In this document: positions 59,801-64,000 of the stretch, in pieces | Layout of the letters: the number at the start of each line of letters is the position of its first letter | Numbering within the stretch: position 1 is the stretch's first letter | From: Batillaria attramentaria | Taxonomy: Eukaryota; Mollusca; Gastropoda; Batillariidae | Assembly (NCBI GenBank): GCA_018292915.2 | Contig: JACVVK020000088.1 | Span: 281,501-345,500, forward strand | Direction of reading: 5' to 3' | DNA length: 64,000 nucleotides | Position numbers and translations under genes: made by a program | The notes under the pieces: generated by a model | The model's input: only the letters and a program-made list of their open reading frames with translations | Told to the model about the DNA's origin: nothing | Databases searched by the model: none

Positions 59801-62172
59801 GGAATTCTTTCCTGTTCGTTAAAAAAGCGAGGTTTCGTTGTAAGCGAATTGGTTGTACGTGAGTGGGGAAGTAATTACTGTTCTTTTTCTGCTTACATTT
59901 GTTTTGTTTTTTGTTTTGTTTTTTGCTTCCCCAACTCTTTGCCAGCTCCAGTGGTGTTCCTCCCAGGTAATGGGTAGAATCCACAGAGGGCTCAGAAGCT
60001 GGGACAATTTTTATTAATTTATGCATGATGATGGAGATGAGGATGATGGTAAGATGATGCTATGGAGGTCCGTGTAGTTTGGGACTGCGGGACAGGGCCG
60101 CATTCCACACTTCCTGTCATAAATATCCCGGCATTAACCAGGCCCGGGAACTGCGGTGCCGGCCGTGTAATCATCCACATCATATGACGTGTCATACAAA
60201 GGGAAGCACCCCCAAAGTTGCACCCGCGAAGTGGGTGAAACTCGGCTGTGTGGCAACAGCCTCCCCATTGGGTCCATAGCACACCCGCTCTGGGTAGGAG
60301 CCGACCTAAGTAGGAAAAATCCCGCTTGTCTCGGCTGGGACTCGAACCCGGGTCTCCCGGTCCATAGTCCGAAGTGCTAACCACTACACTACGGGGGCCG
60401 GTGCATTTGTATTGTAGTTTAGTGCAGTTGTTTTGACATAACATGTCCACAATGATTCCATAATTCCAGATTTACAGGTCCAGGGATGCAGCTAGAACTT
60501 GAAACTTATAGGACATATGTCCTGGCTAGATGTGCAACAATAGGACATTTGTCCTGAATCAAGAAAATCAATAGGACATTTCGACTTTGTATACATGTAT
60601 ATATATCTGACACAGAAACCAACATCAGCAGAAAACAACTGTAACATTTTTATTCATAAGATATAACATATTAACACAAACCAAAACAGAACCGGCCCCC
60701 GTAGTGTAGTGGTTAGCACTTCGGACCATGGACCGGGAGACCCGGGTTCGAATCCCAGCCGAGACAAGCGGGATTTTTCCTGCCTAGGTCGGCTCCTACC
60801 CAGAGCGGGTGTGCTATGGGCCCATTGGGGAGGCTGTTGCCACACAGCCGAGATTCACCCACTTCACGGGTGCGACTTTGGGGGTGCTTCCCTTCGTATG
60901 ACACGTCTTATGACGTAGATGATTACACGGCCGGCACCACAGGTGCCGTAGTTCCCGGGCCTGGTGAACGCCGGGATATTTATGACAGGAAGCGTGGAAT
61001 GCGGCCCTGTCACGCAGTCCCAAACCACATGGACCTCCATAGCATCATCTTACCATCATCCTCATCTCCATCATCATGCATAATAAAACTTGCCCCAGCC
61101 TTCGAGCCCTCCGTGGATTCCACCCATGACCTAGGAGGAACACCACTGGAGCTGGCAAAAAGAGTTGGGGCAGCATAAAAAATAAAATAAAAAAACCAAA
61201 ACAGAACATAACCTGTAATAACATACTAAATAAAAAGAATTTTTTTTTTTGTAAAAGTGAAACAAAAACTAACCAAAAAATGGCTCATATGCCTATGATA
61301 ACTCTGTGTGACTGACACAGGCGATGTACCCGCAGCACAGGGTTTATCGTGGCGCATAGCGACGCAAAATAAGAGTGACACACATTCTGTAGGTTGTGCA
61401 GTGAGTGTGATCTGTCCATTCCATCTGTAGAGCTACGCGCGTTCATGCGAGTCATTGGTTACTGCAGTATATCTGCAGATGTAGACAGATCTTGCTTTCT
61501 CCCTGAAGCCACGGCGTGCTAAAACTGCTGTCAGCATGTCCTCGCTTTTGAAAAATTAATCGGACACAGACCGCGGTTAGAAAAAACGATAGGACTTTTG
61601 TCCTGGAGACAGGCAAATCAATAGGTCATTAGGGCAACTCGTTCGGACTATGTCCGATGTCTGAGGCCCAGTTGCATCCCTGCAGGTCTCCGTCAGGTTT
61701 TTGTTGTTTCATATTCTACGACGGTTGCTACAACGCTCACCAACTCAGTGTATTAACCACGTCAGTGAGTATGCTTCTGTTGAATGAGTGCCGGCATTTG
61801 AGATGCTGTGACTATGCAGGTGTCTAATTGGTTTGATGCCAGACACCACGAAAACAGCTCAAAATGATTTGTTAGCATAAAAATCGTAAACATTGCCCTT
61901 TAATTTCACAAAAATATCTCTGATATTTGATACTGTCTGTGACCTGTTTTTCAGCAAGAGTCGTTAACTGAGTAATAACTTCTTTTTATATTTTTGTTAT
62001 TCAGTTTCACTGCAGAGCACCTCTTTCATCGGGTCGAAAGCAAGCACTCTTTTTCTGCTTCTAATGCATTTAAGGTGGATACGTTGCATGCCTTGTTTGC
62101 GCTGAAGCAACATGATCCCCTTCGATGGTCACTGGAGCAGTATATGGATCTGATGAATTTGACAGTCACTTG
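51307..62172 (+). CDS. Unidentified type II membrane-anchored protein, 5' part (continues past the window)
   Basis: Six exons join in frame: 51307-51502, 52015-52118, 52719-52857, 53235-53338, 53517-53573 and 62005-62172. They give 255 codons from the ATG at 51308. Residues 9-27 form one hydrophobic segment after a Lys-rich start, as in Golgi/ER type II proteins. Residues 193-196 read CDFC, followed by AEHLFHRVESKHS. I infer, weakly, a relation to the GalT/HIT-like nucleotidyltransferase fold, whose zinc site uses a CxxC. The diagnostic His-x-His motif would lie beyond 62172 and is not seen. It is divergently oriented to FANCD2. The fifth intron is 8.4 kb and filled with nested transposons. 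Confidence 0.75.
52015..52118 (+). CDS. Unidentified membrane protein, exon
   Basis: Encodes WFQSSCLAEEVNFAIANLG between TTTAG and GTAAAA; ends in phase 2. Confidence 0.75.
52719..52857 (+). CDS. Unidentified membrane protein, exon
   Basis: Encodes SLILPTPLQNKVKKWLGNDE between TCTGCAG and GTGAGA. Confidence 0.75.
53235..53338 (+). CDS. Unidentified membrane protein, exon
   Basis: Encodes VNKFTREHTIFNPLRDKRPV. The donor GTAAGT cuts within what would otherwise be a TAG stop; the next exon completes a Tyr codon. Confidence 0.75.
53517..53573 (+). CDS. Unidentified membrane protein, exon with CxxC
   Basis: Encodes FEDILKETASACDFCNFK; TTTCAG acceptor and GTAAGT donor. Confidence 0.78.
54362..55720. 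mobile_element. TIR element, AGGACATTTGTCCT family, copy 2
   Basis: Perfect 15-bp inverted ends CAGGGATGCAACTAG; flanked by CTAAG (5 bp). Inner sequence is shared with 60481-61682. No transposase. Confidence 0.8.
55956..59245 (-). mobile_element. RTE-type LINE retrotransposon, full length
   Basis: 3.29 kb, flanked by a perfect 11-bp target duplication AGATCTCAAAT (55945-55955, 59246-59256). About 280 bp of 5' leader precede a single ORF. The 3' end follows the stop at once and finishes in a short AAGTAAGTA tail, as usual for RTE elements. The intact duplication indicates a recent insertion. Confidence 0.93.
56007..58967 (-). CDS. RTE endonuclease-reverse transcriptase, 986 residues
   Basis: An APE-type endonuclease comes first (WNIRT near residue 29, SETRW, GDFNAKIG, SDHH near 263). 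The reverse transcriptase follows, with NYRGIMLLS, AGFRRNRSCADQI, DYEKAFDSVDR, VRQGCLLSP and the catalytic FADD near 742. The C-terminal domain has WGWIGHTLRK and GRPRNSWRRD. All catalytic motifs look intact. The ORF stops at a TGA (56007-56009). Beyond it the same frame continues 15 codons (RVVDGLCSTWSQ...) to a TAA at 55959-55961, so the TGA probably truncates a slightly longer protein. It would nick target DNA and copy its own RNA. Confidence 0.95.
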   Translation of the reverse strand: MTHCSESRKEAARPTPLLTPRTTTRVATWNIRTMYEVGRTIQVAREMKNYKIGVLGLSETRWLQTGQLRFSSGEQLLYSGHTEDGAPHTEGVALMLAPEAQRALIGWEPVNSRIITAKFITKKKDIKLNIIQCYAPTNDAEEEKKDDFYQQLQTVIDRGEAKDMTILMGDFNAKIGSDNTGYEDTMGTHGLGQMNENGERFANFCALNQLVIGGSIFPHKRIHKATWRSPDHVTENQIDHICISRKFRRSWRDVRVMRGADVSSDHHLLATTLRLRLKRHTNANNTWTRYNVGLLRNTETQAAFRISLSNRFQPLQDLIEDSEMDIETHWEHSKKLWHDTCEEVLGKRKTQHKEWISADTIQKLEVRKEKKAALNTSRTRRAKAKAQEEYTAADREVKRSTRKDKRDYIDNLASQAEEAARQGNLKDLYQVTKKLTGKFQQTDKPVKDKNGHPLTTTEEQLKRWAEHFRELLNRPIPETLPDIPPAETELPINCDKPSKVEIRKAIMTLRKGKAAGPDEIPAEAIKTDTETAVNMLHSLFSKIWEKEEVPAQWKEGIVIKLPKKGDLRDCSNYRGIMLLSVPGKVLNRILLERMREAVDPMLRDQQAGFRRNRSCADQIASLRIIVEQSLEWNSPLYINFIDYEKAFDSVDREALWKLLRHYGVPGKIISLIQCTYQDMSCRIAHAGQLSESFKVKTGVRQGCLLSPFLFLLVIDWIMKTTTAGRKNGIQWTLWTQLDDLDFADDLALLSHSHSQMQDKTTRLEATSAGTGLKINRKKTELMKINTTANTPVTVGGEPIRQVESFVYLGSVVDGQGGTDRDVTARIGKARAAMVMLKNVWASKVVSIRTKLPIFNSNMKSVLLYGCETWRTTKTMQQKIQTFLNTCLRRIFNIRWPEKIRNEELWERAGQEPVAKQILRRKWGWIGHTLRKPASSTTRQALTWNPQGKRKRGRPRNSWRRDTEAELCKQGTNWTGVARLAQNRVRW
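59441..59467 (+). mobile_element. Solo right end of the MULE-like element
   Basis: CCGAAAAGGGACTGCACTCT followed by GGAGTCT matches the right terminus of copies A and B; nothing else of the element is present. Confidence 0.55.
59925..60402 (-). mobile_element. tRNA-derived SINE, family S2, copy 2
   Basis: Inverted copy of 60693-61192 (head on the right, ACACTACGGGGGCCGG), ending near a GTTTTGTTTTTT tract on the left. Confidence 0.9.
60481..61682. mobile_element. TIR element, AGGACATTTGTCCT family, copy 3, with SINE inserted
   Basis: Ends CAGGGATGCAGCTAG and (reverse) CAGGGATGCAACTGG, with a 6-bp flanking repeat CAGGTC (60475-60480, 61683-61688). Contains the S2 SINE at 60693-61192. Confidence 0.82.
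60693..61192 (+). mobile_element. tRNA-derived SINE, family S2, copy 1
   Basis: 500 bp with head GTAGTGTAGTGGTTAGCAC (A-box) and CCGGGTTCGAATCCCAG (B-box), a ~400-bp body and an A-rich tail. The 15-bp duplication AAACCAAAACAGAAC (60678-60692, 61193-61207) is proved by the uninterrupted site in the paralogous element at 54362-55720. Confidence 0.92.
62005..62172 (+). CDS. Unidentified membrane protein, exon
   Basis: Encodes FTAEHLFHRVESKHSFSASN and DLMNLTVTW, ending in phase 2 at GTAAGA. No further exon was recognised between 62173 and 64000. Confidence 0.78.
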
Positions 62173-62304
62173 GTAAGATACATAAGCATGACTCATTCAT
62201 GATTTATTTTACAAAGGCAATTGTACAATTCTGTATTTAATCAAGCTTAAATGTTTGCTATGATTTTTTGCTCACGTGTATAACAAAGTGGGTGTGTGTC
62301 CTCC

Positions 62305-63020
62305 AAAACTTTAACATTGTCATTTTCTCAGAATCTACAAAGAGCAGAGGCACCAAACTTGGTGTGCTGATAGACAGCAACAAGATCTTTTTAAGTGTAG
62401 CCTATTGACTCACAGTCAAGGTTATTAAAGCTGTCTATTTGAAAATTTAACATGGGCATTTTCTTAGAACCTACAGAGACCAGAGGCATTAAACTTGGCA
62501 TGATGATAGACATTGATAAGACCTTTACTGATCTGTATTAAATGGCCTGGAGTCAACAAAACTTCAAGAAAAAAAACAACAAAAGTTAACGCTGGCATTT
62601 TCTCAGAAACAAACAACAGAGGCACCAAATGTGAGTTGATGATAGACAGCAACAAGACCTTTCCAGGTATACTCTCTAGAATGACCTTGACTAAAAGATC
62701 AAGGCCATGAGAACTGTCTGTTGTGAATTTTTACGTTCGCATTTTTGCGAGAAGTACAAACACCAGAGGCATCAAATGTAGTACAGTGTATTATGTTAGA
62801 TATTGATAGAACTTTATCACACATCTTATTTGAATGACCTTTAAGCCATACATGCTGTCCATTGGAAACTGTGATATTTCAATTTTATCAGAACCTACGA
62901 TCACCAGACACCTGACTTGACATGATGGTAGACATTGATAAGACCTTTACACCCATACTCTCTTGAATGACCTTGACTAATTTCTCAAGTGAGCCAGTAG
63001 GCTTCTGCTTCTCTAGTTAT
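62305..63020 (+). repeat. Nuclear-receptor-motif repeat array, copy 4
   Basis: Decayed copy of the same units downstream of the last visible exon of the plus-strand gene; ends with TTCTGCTTCTCTAGTTAT. Confidence 0.8.
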
Positions 63021-63707
63021 TTTTTTTTGGGGGGGTGCAATGAAATCTGGTGGGGATCTTGTACACTGGATAGTCGGCCCCTTTACCACATGTACTTGAA
63101 CCTGTGTACATGACTGAAATTGTCATACATACATACATGAACACTGTAAGGTAAAATTCAGAGTAGTTGGATTCTAGCTATTTTGCTATGGTGCTTTTAT
63201 TTTGCCTGTCCAATATTCATTGGTTTATACATGTATTACATGTATCTTAAAGGTTATGGCAAGGACTGTGTTGAAATACATGTACTTGGCAGTTGCATGT
63301 GTCACTCTGTAGACAACTGATTTTGCTATAATGGAAGAAGACTTGCCCAAGTTAGGTGTGACATGGTCAGGGGTAGGGATTTTATGGAAGCCTTTGACCA
63401 AGGACCAAGGACCTTTAAAGCCTCAGCATCTGACAATGTACCACCGGGACACATGCACAGATGTGCGTAGGGAGAACAGGCAGTGCGTGTCTACAAACAG
63501 CACACGCACCTGGCAGTGGAATGTAAACATGCCCACATGCAAGAAACAGTGACATCAGTGAATGACATCAAACTATTATTTTGGAATTGCTACATTCTTT
63601 CTAAAGGTGTTGCATGCAATAGTTGTAAAGTTCTGCCTTTTTCAATTCAATTCAATTCAATTCAATATAACTTTATTGTCTGTCGATGGCAGAAAATTTT
63701 CTTCTGG

Positions 63708-63758
<51 letters not shown>

Positions 63759-64000
63759 ACACACACACATGCACCCCTACATTAATTTATCTAGACATAT
63801 AAATCCATACATATTAAACACAGATCCTAAAGTTTTGGGTGTGTTTGTGTGTGTATTGTGTGTTCGTTGTATGTATTTATTACATTAACAGATTAACTTA
63901 CTCGCCTAAATGCACTTTCTCTGCCACACTGTAAAGGATTCTTTCTATGTGCCAGGTTTCAAAAAGCTAACAATCACATTCAAGGAGCACGTTTCCCATC
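63021..64000. other. Right edge: intron or flank of the plus-strand gene
   Basis: No exon recognised. Contains TTCAATTCAATTCAATTCAA (63643-63665), probably an inverted LINE tail, and a (CA)n tract at 63712-63769. Confidence 0.5.

Larger units (their letters stand above)
53603..59855. mobile_element. Candidate pogo/Tc1-like element carrying nested insertions
   Basis: The left end CAGTCGAACCCGCTTATAAC and the right end (reversed) CAACCAATTCGCTTACAACG both follow TA and both continue with CGAA. Between them sit the elements at 54362-55720 and 55956-59245. Removing these leaves about 1.6 kb with no transposase. Confidence 0.5.

Noticed and set aside
60693..60770. The tRNA-like sequence as a true tRNA gene
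   Set aside because: It is the head of a 500-bp SINE with target duplication; the second copy at 59925-60402 has the same body.

Overview
This window is animal (eukaryotic) DNA: long intron-rich genes with GT-AG splice sites, tRNA-derived SINEs, RTE-, CR1/L2- and Tc1-type elements, long CA/TG microsatellites and C/G runs of up to 72 bases. The repeat style suggests a marine lophotrochozoan, most likely a gastropod mollusc, but the species cannot be proved from the sequence. No bacterial-style operons, CRISPR arrays or rRNA genes were seen. All family assignments come from reading the sequence; no search or alignment was run.

Positions 1219-45200, minus strand, hold what looks like a complete FANCD2 gene (Fanconi anaemia group D2 protein). 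I placed 41 coding exons plus a probable 5' non-coding exon. Every splice phase closes, giving one open frame of about 1426 codons (human protein: 1451). The monoubiquitinated lysine motif, a basic nuclear-localisation linker and the acidic C-terminal tail are all recognisable. The introns are packed with transposon debris.

Positions 45200-51306 lie between two divergently transcribed genes and hold only repeats and unrecognised sequence. From 51307 on the plus strand there is the 5' part of a second gene: six exons encoding a type II membrane-anchored protein with a Cys-x2-Cys motif, perhaps of the GalT/HIT-like fold. It runs off the right edge, and its fifth intron (53574-62004) is a nest of transposons.

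The most interesting material is in the repeats. There are arrays of ~150 bp units, each carrying inverted TCAAGGTCA nuclear-receptor half-sites. A MULE-like non-autonomous element is present twice with perfect 10-bp target duplications. A hAT derivative with a BED-finger remnant sits inside the nuclear-receptor repeat with an 8-bp target duplication. A near-intact RTE LINE has an 11-bp target duplication, a SINE insertion can be proved against an empty paralogous site, and an ~840-bp tandem array contains long foldback hairpins.
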